This document shows, piece by piece, positions 48,056 to 56,909 of a stretch of 64,000 nucleotides of DNA. The stretch covers positions 35,163-99,162 of the forward strand of contig JAFEAV010000014.1 of the NCBI GenBank assembly GCA_018266215.1. The letters run 5' to 3'. A program made the translations under genes and the position numbers. Below the pieces are notes generated by a model. It was given only the letters and a program-made list of their open reading frames with translations. It ran no database searches and was not told where the DNA came from. Numbering within the stretch: position 1 is the first letter of the stretch; each line of letters starts with the position of its first letter. Origin of the DNA: Cyanobacteria bacterium SZAS LIN-3. GTDB lineage: Bacteria; Cyanobacteriota; Vampirovibrionia; Obscuribacterales; Obscuribacteraceae.

Positions 48056-49279
48056 TTGTCTAATTTAAACGCCGTTGTCGGAACCGTTATAAGAAGCCAT
48101 GCCGGAGGTTATCTGGTGCATCTGCCTCAAGAGGATGAGGTGGATTTTGTGCTCTTTTGTCAGGCCCGGGGGCGATTGAAAAAAGAGAAAGTGGCAATCC
48201 TTACCGGGGATCGGGTGGAGTTGAGCGAGCTCAATTACCCGGAGCGGACCGCGGTAATAGTCCAGCACCAGGAGCGCAAAACTTTCATCGACAGACCACC
48301 TCTGGCCAATATAGACCAGGTTGTTATTGTACAAGCAGTGCGTCAGCCCGATTTTAACCCCCTGTGGATGGATCGCTACCTGGTGCACTTTCAGCTCTCC
48401 GTGCCGTTTACAACCCCGATTATTTGCCTCAATAAATGCGATTTAGAGGACGAAAGTGGGCTTCTTCGTTTAAGAAGTATTTATGAACCTCTTGGATACT
48501 TCGTCATATTTGCCTCCGCCACCACCGGTGTCGGGCTCGAAGAACTGGCCAGGTGCCTCGCCGGCAAGGTTTCTATGTTTAGCGGACCCTCGGGCGTCGG
48601 CAAGTCCAGTTTGCTTAATCGACTCTCCCCCGGACTCGATATAAAAGTCGGCCGGATGGAAAACTCTTTTGGTGTGGGCCGCCACACGACTACCTATAGC
48701 GAGCTTTATCGCCTCAATCTCGATAGTTATCTGCCGCCAGCGGCTGCCGTCGATGCGGCCGGGGCAAAGGGTGATCAAAGCTTAGAAGTTGCTCAAGAAA
48801 GGCAATTTTCTTGGGTGGCCGACACCCCGGGCTTCAATGTGATGGAGTTCATGCAGTCGGATCCGCGGGAAGTGGCCAGACAATTTCCGGAGATTTGCGA
48901 TCTGGGACAGTACTGCAAATTTGCCGATTGCCTGCACCTGGTTGAGGCTGGCTGCGCAGTCCTGGCTTCCCTTGAGGGTGAAATGCCGGAGCTGGAAGCG
49001 GCCGAAGGCGAAGACACCGTAGAGTTTATGCCGCTGGTTGAAAGCCGTTATGTCAGCTATTGCACCATGGTGGCAGAAGCACAGGAAATGGAAGCGGCGG
49101 CTAAAACTGTCTCATCGAAGAAGGAATCAAACGTAAAAACTGTCGGCAGTGACAACAAAGCCAAGGCGAAAGTCATCCCGCGGTTGGCCGGCAAGTACAG
49201 AGCAGCTGCGCGAAATACTGAGAAGCAGCGCATTCCCAGGGTTGAAGATTTTGATGATGTAGGCGAGGCCGAGACGTAG
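48056..49279 (+). CDS. rsgA: Small ribosomal subunit biogenesis GTPase RsgA
   Basis: RsgA (YjeQ) is a circularly permuted GTPase that checks late 30S maturation. The N-terminal OB-fold (~1-75) is followed by permuted G motifs: NKCD near 123, GPSGVGKSSLLN near 181-192, G2 GRHTTT near 207, DTPGF near 248. A zinc-binding C-terminal part has C281, C287, H-x, C292-C300-type ligands in the CDLGQYCKFADCLHLVEAGC region. An Ala/Gly-rich insert lies before DTPGF (~220-245). The ~80-residue basic tail after the zinc domain is longer than usual. The start is TTG with GGGA 8 bases upstream. It is divergent from typA across 73 bases. Confidence 0.95.
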   Translation: MSNLNAVVGTVIRSHAGGYLVHLPQEDEVDFVLFCQARGRLKKEKVAILTGDRVELSELNYPERTAVIVQHQERKTFIDRPPLANIDQVVIVQAVRQPDFNPLWMDRYLVHFQLSVPFTTPIICLNKCDLEDESGLLRLRSIYEPLGYFVIFASATTGVGLEELARCLAGKVSMFSGPSGVGKSSLLNRLSPGLDIKVGRMENSFGVGRHTTTYSELYRLNLDSYLPPAAAVDAAGAKGDQSLEVAQERQFSWVADTPGFNVMEFMQSDPREVARQFPEICDLGQYCKFADCLHLVEAGCAVLASLEGEMPELEAAEGEDTVEFMPLVESRYVSYCTMVAEAQEMEAAAKTVSSKKESNVKTVGSDNKAKAKVIPRLAGKYRAAARNTEKQRIPRVEDFDDVGEAET

Positions 49280-49305
49280 TTGAATTGTTGAATTTACCGT
49301 GTCGG

Positions 49306-50007
49306 CTACAGCTCTTCCGCCCAAGGTTTTCCCGGTTCATAGCCCATCGCCTTTGCTCTGGCAAGATCGGCCGCCGCTAAATTAGCTTTCCCCATCTTTT
49401 CATAAACAAGGCCACGATTGTGCACTGCCTCGAAATTACCAGGCATCAGGGCAATTGATTTATTCAGATACTCGAGTGCGTATTTGTACTGCCCGCTTTT
49501 CATGTAGCAGGAGCCGACTACGAAGGTTGCTGCTGCTGATTGCCGCCCTTGTTGCAATGTCTTGAAGCTGTCGGCAAGAGCCTGACGATATTGACCTAGC
49601 TCGTATTCTGCTGACGCTTTATTGATAAGACACGGTACAGAATTTGGTCGTATTGCCAGTGCCTTATTAAATTGCGCAAGTGCCAGATCATACTTTTTCA
49701 TCAGCATGTAGTTAGCGCCCCGATGTGCGTTGAAATCGAACTGATTTGCGCTGTAATGCAATGATTCGGCCGTGGCAAAGTCCGCTTCGGCTCCTGCTAA
49801 ATCCCCTGTCACAGAGCGGCTAGAGGCTCGGATATAGTACGCTTCAGGCCGTGAAGGATCTTTCGAAATGCTGGCATCCAGCATTGGCAACATCGATTTG
49901 ATCTGGTCGATTTGCGCCTGGCGTTTAGAATTTTGGGCGTCGACTTGGGCACAAGACCCGAGAATTGAGAGAAGGGCTAGTACGCAGATTGTTCGACTTG
50001 AATTCAC
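49306..50007 (-). CDS. TPR protein, possible lipoprotein
   Basis: The 233-residue product begins at GTG 50007, with GGGGG six bases upstream. Its N-terminus (LALLSILGSCAQ) resembles a lipobox with Cys19; a plain signal peptidase site is the alternative. About four TPR units cover ~30-220: SKDPSRPEAYYIRASSRS, YDLALAQFNKALAIRPNSV, YKYALEYLNKSIALMPGNFEAVHNRGLVYE and LAAADLARAKAMGYEP. So it is a periplasmic or membrane-attached protein-binding scaffold. It lies downstream of hrpB (41 bases) and may be the last gene of that run. Confidence 0.7.
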   Translation of the reverse strand: MNSSRTICVLALLSILGSCAQVDAQNSKRQAQIDQIKSMLPMLDASISKDPSRPEAYYIRASSRSVTGDLAGAEADFATAESLHYSANQFDFNAHRGANYMLMKKYDLALAQFNKALAIRPNSVPCLINKASAEYELGQYRQALADSFKTLQQGRQSAAATFVVGSCYMKSGQYKYALEYLNKSIALMPGNFEAVHNRGLVYEKMGKANLAAADLARAKAMGYEPGKPWAEEL

Positions 50008-50048
50008 GGATTGCCCCCAGACAGACGGATAAACTTGGTCACGGTATT

Positions 50049-52583
50049 TTAGTTTCTTCTAGGACGATTTTGCCACTCGGTCGGCTGTGCCGCCATCGGA
50101 TCATCCGGCCATGAGTGCTTGGGGTAGCGCCCCTTCAACTCTTTCTTTATCTCCGGATAAGTATTTTTCCAGAAGCTGCCCAGGTCATTTGTAATTTGCT
50201 GCACCCGGTAGTTTGGTGCCAGCAAATGCATCATCACAGGCTGACGACCACCGGCTATGCGCGGACTTTCGGCCATGCCGAACACTTCCTGGATGCGCGC
50301 AGCCAGCACCGGTTGTTTGCCGCGCTCGTATTGTAATTTGACCCGGCGGCCGGAGGGCAGATTAACATACAGGGGTGCGTCGCGCTCGATTGCTGCAATT
50401 TGCTCAGCGCTCAGGCTGCTCTGCATCGCCGCTACCAGTGAGCTTGCGCGCAGTTCCGCCAGGCTGGAGCAGCCGCAGCACCAGGTAGGCAGAAAATTTG
50501 GCCAGGGATTTTCGCCCAGGTCAGGGAAGTTCAGCTCCGGTAGAAGCTCTCTCAAGCAATCGATGCGAGCCAGGTAGTCCCTGGCTTCTTCGTCAATAAG
50601 TGTGCTCAAATCGACATTGGCAAGTACCGCTTCAGCCAGCACCGTGCCCGGATCTACATCCGGTGGAATACTCGCTACCGCTTCATCGAGCAATAAATCA
50701 CAAAATCTGGTGCGTTTAAAGGCCACGACTTTTTCGCGGGCTGCATCATATGCCACTTCCACTGCTGTGTGTAAAAGCTCCCTGGGCAGCCAGTTTCGTT
50801 CGACGGCTGAGGCGCGGCGCACAGCCAGTTCCGATTTATTCAAATCCATCATATCGACCGCCACAAAAAGCTGGGCATCGCAAACTGTTGATTGGTCCGC
50901 CAGCTTCACTCCGCGGCCGCCAACCATCACCCCACGCGGCTCTCTTGGCTGTCTGCGTTTGCAGATGCGGTCGGGATAAGCTGACATAATCGCCCGCAAT
51001 ACTGCTTCATCGGCGTTGATATTTGATTTTGTCGCTTTGTTTGAGACCAGGCGCAACAATTGATCGGCTGTGCGCAATACTTGTCTGGCCGGGCCCGACA
51101 GTACTTCCCCCAAGATTGAGTCTCGCGTTTTATTCTCGTCAAATTCTTCCAGGGCGTGCACCGCTGCAAGCACATCCGAATCCGTATGATGCGCTGCTCT
51201 GGCCCTGGGATCCGGCGCCCTGAACGGATCTCGTTCGGAGAGCAAAGCCGCGCACAGGGCGGTTCTTTTCGCCTGACCGAGCCTGGCCCCTTCGATCATC
51301 AATCGCGCCAGACGTGGTTGCAGCGGCAGCGCAGCCATGGCTTTGCCAGTTTCTGTAATTTGTCCGTGCTGGGTTGCGCCCAATCTTTCCAGCAACTCAA
51401 GCGCCCTGTCGATTGCCGCCACCGGAGGTTTCTCGTACCAGTTAAAGCCATGCACGTCGCGTTCGCCCCAGGCAATCAATTTCAGGACGCACTCCGAGAG
51501 ATCGACCCTTTCGATTTCGGGGAATTCAAAATCCGGCAACATCGTTTGCTCGCGCTCACTCCACAGGCGCAGGCAGTGTCCGGCTGCGGTACGACCTGCT
51601 CGACCGGCTCGCTGGGTGGCCGAGGCTTTGGAGATGCGCGAAAGTTCCAGGCGGTTGATACCGGCACAGGGATCGAAGCGATTGACCCGCGCAAAGCCGC
51701 TGTCGATTACGGCGGTCACTCCTGCGATTGTCAGAGACGTTTCCGCTACATTTGTGGAGAGCACCACCTTGCGCTTCGGGCAGGGCTGCAGGACCGCCTG
51801 CTGGTCGGATAGCGACATATCACCATATAAGGGCAAGACGGCCAGATTGTGTTTGTCGGCGAGCGATTCGAGCAGCGCTTCAGTCTGGCGGATTTCGCCG
51901 ACGCCGGGCAAAAAGACAAGTAAATCTCCGTCGGTTTTCGGAAGCATGCGCTCTACGCCTTCGGCGGCTAGCCGGTCAATAGACTGGCTGGAGTGGTGCG
52001 ACAGATATTGCTGCTCGATGGGAAACGTCCGGCCGGGGCAGTCTATCGCCGGGCAATTGTCGAGATATGCTGCAATCGGTGCGCTCTCCAGAGTCGCCGA
52101 CATGACTACAATTTTCAGGTCCGGGCGGATTTCTCTGCGCACCTGCTGGGTCAAGGCGAGGGCCAGGTCGGAGTCGACGCTGCGCTCGTGAAACTCGTCA
52201 AAGACCACCACGGCTGTATCTTCGATGGACGGATCGTCCTGAAGTTTTCGCAGGAAGACACCGGTGGTGCAAACAAGTATGCGGGTGTCACGGGAAGTTT
52301 TTGATTCGCCGCGCACGCTGTAACCGATGTCCGCACCAAGAGCGGTGCCACGCTCGGCGGAGATGCGCGCGGCTGCGGAACGGGCCGCTACCCTGCGCGG
52401 CTGCAGAACCACTATCTGGCCAGGCTTTTTACTCTCCAATTGAGCCAGCCCGGCGTCGAGAATTGCCGGCGGCACCCTGGTCGTTTTACCTGCCCCCGGT
52501 TCGGCTTTCAATACCAGCGCGCCGGATTCTTTCAGGGCGCTGACAATTTGAGGCAGGACATCATCGATGGGCAGGGCTTCCAG
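50049..52583 (-). CDS. hrpB: ATP-dependent helicase HrpB
   Basis: DEAH-box helicase of the HrpB family. Motifs: Walker A GAGKTTR, DEFHERS (DExH), SAT, QRAGRAGR and the HrpB_C domain. Its role in most bacteria is unclear. The only in-frame ATG/GTG/TTG start (TTG 52511) begins at the Walker A, but the family's N-terminal helix is encoded upstream without a stop codon: residues reading LEALPIDDVLPQIVSAL...GALVLKAEPGAGKTT. In-frame codons between the stop at 52592-52590 and 52511 include CTG (52583) but no ATG/GTG/TTG. I propose CTG 52583, giving 844 residues, in line with the family (~810-840). GGGAG lies about 11 bases upstream and the SIMPL stop overlaps the region, so translation may be coupled. 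Confidence 0.88.
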   Translation of the reverse strand: MEALPIDDVLPQIVSALKESGALVLKAEPGAGKTTRVPPAILDAGLAQLESKKPGQIVVLQPRRVAARSAAARISAERGTALGADIGYSVRGESKTSRDTRILVCTTGVFLRKLQDDPSIEDTAVVVFDEFHERSVDSDLALALTQQVRREIRPDLKIVVMSATLESAPIAAYLDNCPAIDCPGRTFPIEQQYLSHHSSQSIDRLAAEGVERMLPKTDGDLLVFLPGVGEIRQTEALLESLADKHNLAVLPLYGDMSLSDQQAVLQPCPKRKVVLSTNVAETSLTIAGVTAVIDSGFARVNRFDPCAGINRLELSRISKASATQRAGRAGRTAAGHCLRLWSEREQTMLPDFEFPEIERVDLSECVLKLIAWGERDVHGFNWYEKPPVAAIDRALELLERLGATQHGQITETGKAMAALPLQPRLARLMIEGARLGQAKRTALCAALLSERDPFRAPDPRARAAHHTDSDVLAAVHALEEFDENKTRDSILGEVLSGPARQVLRTADQLLRLVSNKATKSNINADEAVLRAIMSAYPDRICKRRQPREPRGVMVGGRGVKLADQSTVCDAQLFVAVDMMDLNKSELAVRRASAVERNWLPRELLHTAVEVAYDAAREKVVAFKRTRFCDLLLDEAVASIPPDVDPGTVLAEAVLANVDLSTLIDEEARDYLARIDCLRELLPELNFPDLGENPWPNFLPTWCCGCSSLAELRASSLVAAMQSSLSAEQIAAIERDAPLYVNLPSGRRVKLQYERGKQPVLAARIQEVFGMAESPRIAGGRQPVMMHLLAPNYRVQQITNDLGSFWKNTYPEIKKELKGRYPKHSWPDDPMAAQPTEWQNRPRRN

Positions 52584-52585
52584 GG

Positions 52586-53356
52586 CTACTCAAGCTCCCA
52601 GGTGACTGTAACTGCTGCCTGGACTTTGATTCTACCTGCCGCAAATGCTCCTGCGGCAGAGGTGTCATGTGCTGAATTTTCATCACTTTGCATGGCTTGG
52701 CCTAAAAATCGGGAATTGGATTGTAAATTGCCACCCCAGTATCCGAGCTCAGGCCGAACGTTTTCACGTATTGTTTGAACCTTACCTACTTCCGCTCCCA
52801 GCGTCTGGGCCAGTGCAACCGCTTTTTCATGGGCGGCCTTAGCGGCTTCTGTCCTGGCCTGATCCTTATACTTGCGTAGCTCTGTGGTTTTGAATTCCAT
52901 GCCTGCAATGACGTTGGCACCGTTCTTTACGGCCTCAGAAAGGATGGTTTCCATTTTAGTCAGGTCTTTAACATCGAACGTTATTTCTCGATTGACCTGA
53001 TAGCCTGAGACCTTTGCCGATTCCCGTTCTCGTTTGTACACAGGTTGAACGGTAATTGAACTTGTTTGGATATCAGCGCCATCAACGCCGTACTTTTTAC
53101 CTAGCGAAAGCAGGTCCTTCGTTCTGTCGTTGTTTTCTGAGCTTGCAGTGGCTAAAGTAGTATTGTACGTCTGGACACCGAATTTCAGGATTGCTTCATC
53201 AGGCACGACATCGACAGTCGCCGAGCCGCTTGTCTCAATTGTCCTGGGGCGCTTCATCAGTCCGTCGAGAAGCCCGCTCATCAGAGACTGCGCCTCGCAG
53301 CGTGCGGCACTGCCCAGAGTCAGAGAAATCGCCATAATCAACGCAAACTTTTTCAT
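52586..53356 (-). CDS. SIMPL domain protein (DUF541)
   Basis: The 256-residue secreted protein has a signal peptide (1-22, SLTLGSAARCEA). The body fits the SIMPL/DUF541 family (YggE-like): IETSGSATVDVVPDEAILKFGVQT near 41-64, a DGADIQTSSITVQPVY middle, DKD-type VNREITFDVKDLTKMETILSEAVKNGANVI near 125-155, and ARTEAAKAAHEKAVALAQTLG near 175. Family members are periplasmic or outer-membrane oligomers of unclear function, linked to oxidative stress. Its ATG overlaps the upstream stop (TAATG), and hrpB follows directly. Confidence 0.85.
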   Translation of the reverse strand: MKKFALIMAISLTLGSAARCEAQSLMSGLLDGLMKRPRTIETSGSATVDVVPDEAILKFGVQTYNTTLATASSENNDRTKDLLSLGKKYGVDGADIQTSSITVQPVYKRERESAKVSGYQVNREITFDVKDLTKMETILSEAVKNGANVIAGMEFKTTELRKYKDQARTEAAKAAHEKAVALAQTLGAEVGKVQTIRENVRPELGYWGGNLQSNSRFLGQAMQSDENSAHDTSAAGAFAAGRIKVQAAVTVTWELE

Positions 53357-54714
53357 TACCCGACCTCGTTTGTGTTTTTCGTATTCAAGTCACTATATAG
53401 CTTGAGTGCCAGCCCCATCACGACAACCGCCCATAAAAAGAAGGGCTCGATTTTGATCAATTGAAACAAAAATAGAAAAACATAGAACGGCCAGCCCAGG
53501 ATTGGAAAAGACAAAACCAGGCGACGAAGCGTTTTCATCACCGGCAGGTCCTGTGCTTTATCGACACATTCAAACCAGAGCCAGATGCAGGGGATGACCA
53601 GAGCCAGATAGTCCTGCATATGGCAGTGAGGGCTGAGCACCAGCATGATAATGGTGCTTATCGAAGCCAGCACACGAAACTTTGAGGCACCTTCTGTGGT
53701 GGTCGTATCCAGACCTTTTCTTCTGGCTCGCCACCAGAGAAAGATCAGCGCAGCCATACCTAGGGCGAAAGCACCGATGGACAGTAAATGCACCAGGGTG
53801 TTATCACCCCCCAGGAGAAGCGTCAGATTGCCGCGCACATTTTGCATTTGTTCGGCGGCGACGCCGCTCACGCCCTGATTGCTTTCGCCTTTTAAGAGCG
53901 CCTGGGGAAAGCGCATGACGTTATCCATACCGACTATGGCTATCGACAGTACCAGAAGCAAGACACCTATCACTGAAAAGCCGCCCAGAAATTTCCAGGC
54001 ACCGACCAGCGCGCCGACGATAAATACGGGCGGCAGGTATTGCAATTTGACCAGCACCACCCCTGATGCCAGACCGGCCAGGAAGTATCGGCGCTTCAGG
54101 CAGCAGACCCAGAAGGCCGCCAGTCCGGGCACAAGCAGGAGTGAAGTCTGTCCCAGTCGCACGCTGTACCAGGAGGGGAATGAAGCAAGCGTCGCCGCTA
54201 TGGCAAAGACCATGGTGAAGGCGCCAACCCCAAAGAGCGTTTTGCCGGTGGCCGCCGTGGTCACTCGCGCCGAAGTGGCCCGCACCAGCGCGACGGTCGA
54301 GGCCGCTATTCCCAGCACTCCCAGGGAGCACCAGACTACCCAGGCGCCAAACATATCAAAGAGAGCAAGCGGACGCACCAGGGCGAAGAGCATGGGCGGG
54401 TACTGCAAATAAAAGGGCTGCTCGGGTTTGATCGGGGCCGTCAATTTGAGTGAGTATTCGGCCTGCAGTGCCGGCGAGTAAATGTCTATTTTTTCTTTTT
54501 GCGCGGCCGCGGCCAGGCAGGCGCTGTTGTAGACATTGACGAAGTCGCTTATTACAGGCTGTTTCGGGTCATCATTTAGATTGAAGGCAAACAGTGTGTG
54601 CACACCCTGCATGCGGAAGAGCTCGGTGTAAACGCAGCCGGTCCAGAGGATCAAAAAGACGACAAAGCCAAACCAGAGGTTGTGTCGAAGCTTGGCTCTT
54701 TTGTCCTCGCTCAT
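53356..54714 (-). CDS. GT87-like (DUF2029) integral membrane glycosyltransferase
   Basis: The 452-residue protein has about 9-11 membrane helices. The hallmark loop after the first helix (DFVNVYNSACLAA near 57-70) and the YPPMLFALVRPLALFD motif (near 105-120) match the GT87/DUF2029 family of polyprenyl-phosphate-dependent alpha-mannosyltransferases, whose catalytic Asp lies in the first periplasmic loop. It may add a sugar to a lipid or glycan. It overlaps the methyltransferase gene by 4 bases (ATGA) and the SIMPL gene by 1 base. Acceptor and sugar are unknown. Confidence 0.75.
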   Translation of the reverse strand: MSEDKRAKLRHNLWFGFVVFLILWTGCVYTELFRMQGVHTLFAFNLNDDPKQPVISDFVNVYNSACLAAAAQKEKIDIYSPALQAEYSLKLTAPIKPEQPFYLQYPPMLFALVRPLALFDMFGAWVVWCSLGVLGIAASTVALVRATSARVTTAATGKTLFGVGAFTMVFAIAATLASFPSWYSVRLGQTSLLLVPGLAAFWVCCLKRRYFLAGLASGVVLVKLQYLPPVFIVGALVGAWKFLGGFSVIGVLLLVLSIAIVGMDNVMRFPQALLKGESNQGVSGVAAEQMQNVRGNLTLLLGGDNTLVHLLSIGAFALGMAALIFLWWRARRKGLDTTTTEGASKFRVLASISTIIMLVLSPHCHMQDYLALVIPCIWLWFECVDKAQDLPVMKTLRRLVLSFPILGWPFYVFLFLFQLIKIEPFFLWAVVVMGLALKLYSDLNTKNTNEVG

Positions 54715-55811
54715 TGTCTGGAGCTCTGGCTCGGCAGTGCGGCGGCTTTTGCGTCGGTTGCCAGCAATTTTTCCATGCGCTTGTGCATATCGCTCAATAT
54801 TTGAGGATTATGCGAGGAGATGCCGGTCCAGCTGTTTTGATTGTGCCAGCGGATCACCGGATTGGGCAGGTTGGCTTCGGAAAACCAATCTTCAAAATAA
54901 TGTCTGGCCACATAATTCGCCACTGGGGCGGAGAGGTGGTCGTAGACTATGTGATGTATTTCGTTAAAGTCGAAACGCGCGATGTATGTCATGTAGCGCT
55001 GGTAAAACAGACTGGGCAAAGCAGGCATTTTTTCCTGCATTCTTGTCCAGGGCGCGGCCACCAGATGCGCCCAGAGATAGACCGGCAGCGCCATCAGGCC
55101 AGCCAGTATTTTGAGCAGCGGCGGTGAAAGTTTGGAAGTGATGGCGACCCTGGCGGGATTGACGAAGCGGATGAGCCAGCGGTTGTTTTCGCGGCCGTAG
55201 ACCCAGGCGCAGATTGTGCCCTGGTCATTGAGTTTTTTGCTCATGGCCAGGAAGCCGCTCACAGGTGAGTTCATATGGTGTAAGACGCCAAGTGAAAAGG
55301 CCATATCGAAGATCGGCGCAAAAGGCATGTTTTCGATGTCGGCCTGGATGATGTGAACATTGGGCAGGTGGCCGGTGTTCTGGTAAGCAACTTCCACGGC
55401 GTCTCCGATGTCGACGGCGAAGATCATTTTGGCTCCGCATTCGGATACTATTTTGGCGTGGCGACCCTTGCCGCAGCCGCATTCCAGCACCAGTTTGTCG
55501 CGGAAAAATTCCGGGTCAACCGGGCTTATCCAGTCAAAAAATTGCTGACGGTAGCGCTCATCCATGCGCGGGAAAGTCTTCCAGGCAGTGGCGAAGCTCT
55601 GACCGGTTTCGATATCCGTTTGGTGGCTCTTACTTTCGTCAACAAGGCGGGGGACGCCGCCGCGCACATCGTAGTCGCGATTGCAGGAGTTGCAGTGGAG
55701 CTTGCCGGTTATGACTTCCTGTGAGTCCGGTGCGGTGGCGTAGCCATCCAGCAGGACAAAGGGTTTCATACAATGGATGCAGAGCAGGTAGTCCAAAGCC
55801 GATAGTTTCAT
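54711..55811 (-). CDS. SAM-dependent methyltransferase with N-terminal Trm112-like zinc ribbon
   Basis: The 366-residue product starts with a Trm112-like domain (~8-52): C11, C14-type CIHC and CNSC near 39-42 around GKLHCNSCNRDYDVRGGVPRLV. A class I methyltransferase core follows (~85-215): motif I LECGCGKGRHAK near 106-117, AVDIGDAVEVA near 132, QADIENMPFAP near 157, FSLGVLHH near 173. A helical C-terminal domain runs to the end. Single-chain Trm112-methyltransferase fusions usually modify small molecules or lipids in glycan loci. Its ATG overlaps the dehydrogenase stop by 4 bases. Confidence 0.8.
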   Translation of the reverse strand: MKLSALDYLLCIHCMKPFVLLDGYATAPDSQEVITGKLHCNSCNRDYDVRGGVPRLVDESKSHQTDIETGQSFATAWKTFPRMDERYRQQFFDWISPVDPEFFRDKLVLECGCGKGRHAKIVSECGAKMIFAVDIGDAVEVAYQNTGHLPNVHIIQADIENMPFAPIFDMAFSLGVLHHMNSPVSGFLAMSKKLNDQGTICAWVYGRENNRWLIRFVNPARVAITSKLSPPLLKILAGLMALPVYLWAHLVAAPWTRMQEKMPALPSLFYQRYMTYIARFDFNEIHHIVYDHLSAPVANYVARHYFEDWFSEANLPNPVIRWHNQNSWTGISSHNPQILSDMHKRMEKLLATDAKAAALPSQSSRQ

Positions 55812-56869
55812 TTATGCTCCTGCCACCGCTCAAATATTTCCTTGTTCAACGCATTGTGCGGTACCTTGCCGGCAAAGGCTGAAATTACCGCATTGACAGC
55901 CGATTCCGCCATGGCGTAGCGCGTCTCTTCCGAAGCCGAGCCTATATGCGGAGCCAGCACTACATTTGGTGCTTTGAGTAAAACGTCACTGACCAGAGGT
56001 TCGTGATAAAACACGTCCAATCCAGCACCGCGGATCTTGCCCCCGGCAATGGCCGCGCAGAGCGCGTCTTCGTCGACGACTTTGCCGCGGGCGGTGTTGA
56101 CGAAAATGCAATTTGGCTTCATCAAACCAAATTCGCGCGCACCAATGAGTTTTTCGGTTTGCTTATTGTGGGGGCAGTGAAGGGAAACATAATCCGATTG
56201 TTGCAGCACGCTTGTCATGGACATGCGCTCGGCGCCCAGTTCTTCGCGCCACTTATGGTCCTTTTCGTCTAGGACGATGTCCGAGTCTTTGATCTGAGCG
56301 CCACTATCGGCGGCGCGGCAATAGACTATGCGCATGCCAAATCCGCGGGCGCGTCTGGCCATGGCGCTGCCGATGCGACCCATGCCGACTATACCTATAG
56401 TGGAGCCGGTCATCTCGGTGCCAAGCAGCAGGTCGTTTTCAAAGCCCAGCCACTGACCGGAGCGCACATAATTGTCGGCTTCCACCACTCGGCGACCGGC
56501 AGCCAGCAAGAGGGCAAAGGCGAAGTCGGCGGTAGCATTGTCGAGCACGCCGGGGGTGTTGCTCACTAAAATGGGGCGGGCCTGGCAATCTTGCAGGTCG
56601 ATGTTGTCGTAGCCCACGGCGCGCTGGGCAATCATCACCAGGTTGGGACAGGCCTCGATTACTCGGGGCGTGATGCGATCCGGGGGCTCGGTCAAAATCA
56701 CGTGCGCTTTACAAGCGGCGGCGATGATTTCGTCTTCGCTCAGACTTTCGTTGCGATCCAGGTATGTGACCGGGCCCACCTGCGCCAGCCGCTGCCCCAG
56801 GTCCTCGGGTACCTTGCCGATGATCAGTATTGGATAAAAAGGTGGCGAAGACAAAATAGCTCGTCCCAT
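55808..56869 (-). CDS. D-isomer-specific 2-hydroxyacid dehydrogenase (D-glycerate-type)
   Basis: The 353-residue NAD(P)-dependent enzyme belongs to the D-2-hydroxyacid dehydrogenase family, reducing glyoxylate, hydroxypyruvate or similar. Motifs: GIVGMGRIGSAMARR (NAD Rossmann, near 160-174), NTARGKVVDEDAL (active-site Arg, near 257), GLDVFYHEP (Glu, near 280) and APHIGSAS (His, near 305). I chose ATG 56869, where the family N-terminus (ILIIGKVPEDLG) begins; a TTG at 56926 overlaps the upstream gene and adds 19 unrelated residues. A large hairpin lies just before this gene. Confidence 0.87.
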   Translation of the reverse strand: MGRAILSSPPFYPILIIGKVPEDLGQRLAQVGPVTYLDRNESLSEDEIIAAACKAHVILTEPPDRITPRVIEACPNLVMIAQRAVGYDNIDLQDCQARPILVSNTPGVLDNATADFAFALLLAAGRRVVEADNYVRSGQWLGFENDLLLGTEMTGSTIGIVGMGRIGSAMARRARGFGMRIVYCRAADSGAQIKDSDIVLDEKDHKWREELGAERMSMTSVLQQSDYVSLHCPHNKQTEKLIGAREFGLMKPNCIFVNTARGKVVDEDALCAAIAGGKIRGAGLDVFYHEPLVSDVLLKAPNVVLAPHIGSASEETRYAMAESAVNAVISAFAGKVPHNALNKEIFERWQEHK

Positions 56870-56881
56870 AATCGAGTCGAC

Positions 56882-56906
56882 AGAGGCCTTACTATTGTAA
56901 GCCTCT
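56882..56906 (-). promoter_or_regulatory. Intercistronic hairpin between the FAD dehydrogenase and hydroxyacid dehydrogenase genes
   Basis: Inverted repeat with a 10-bp stem, one bulged base and a 4-base loop (56882-56892 with 56897-56906). No T-run follows on either strand, so a simple terminator is unlikely. It lies 12 bases before the likely ATG 56869 and could affect stability or translation of the downstream gene. Confidence 0.5.
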
Positions 56907-56909
56907 TGG

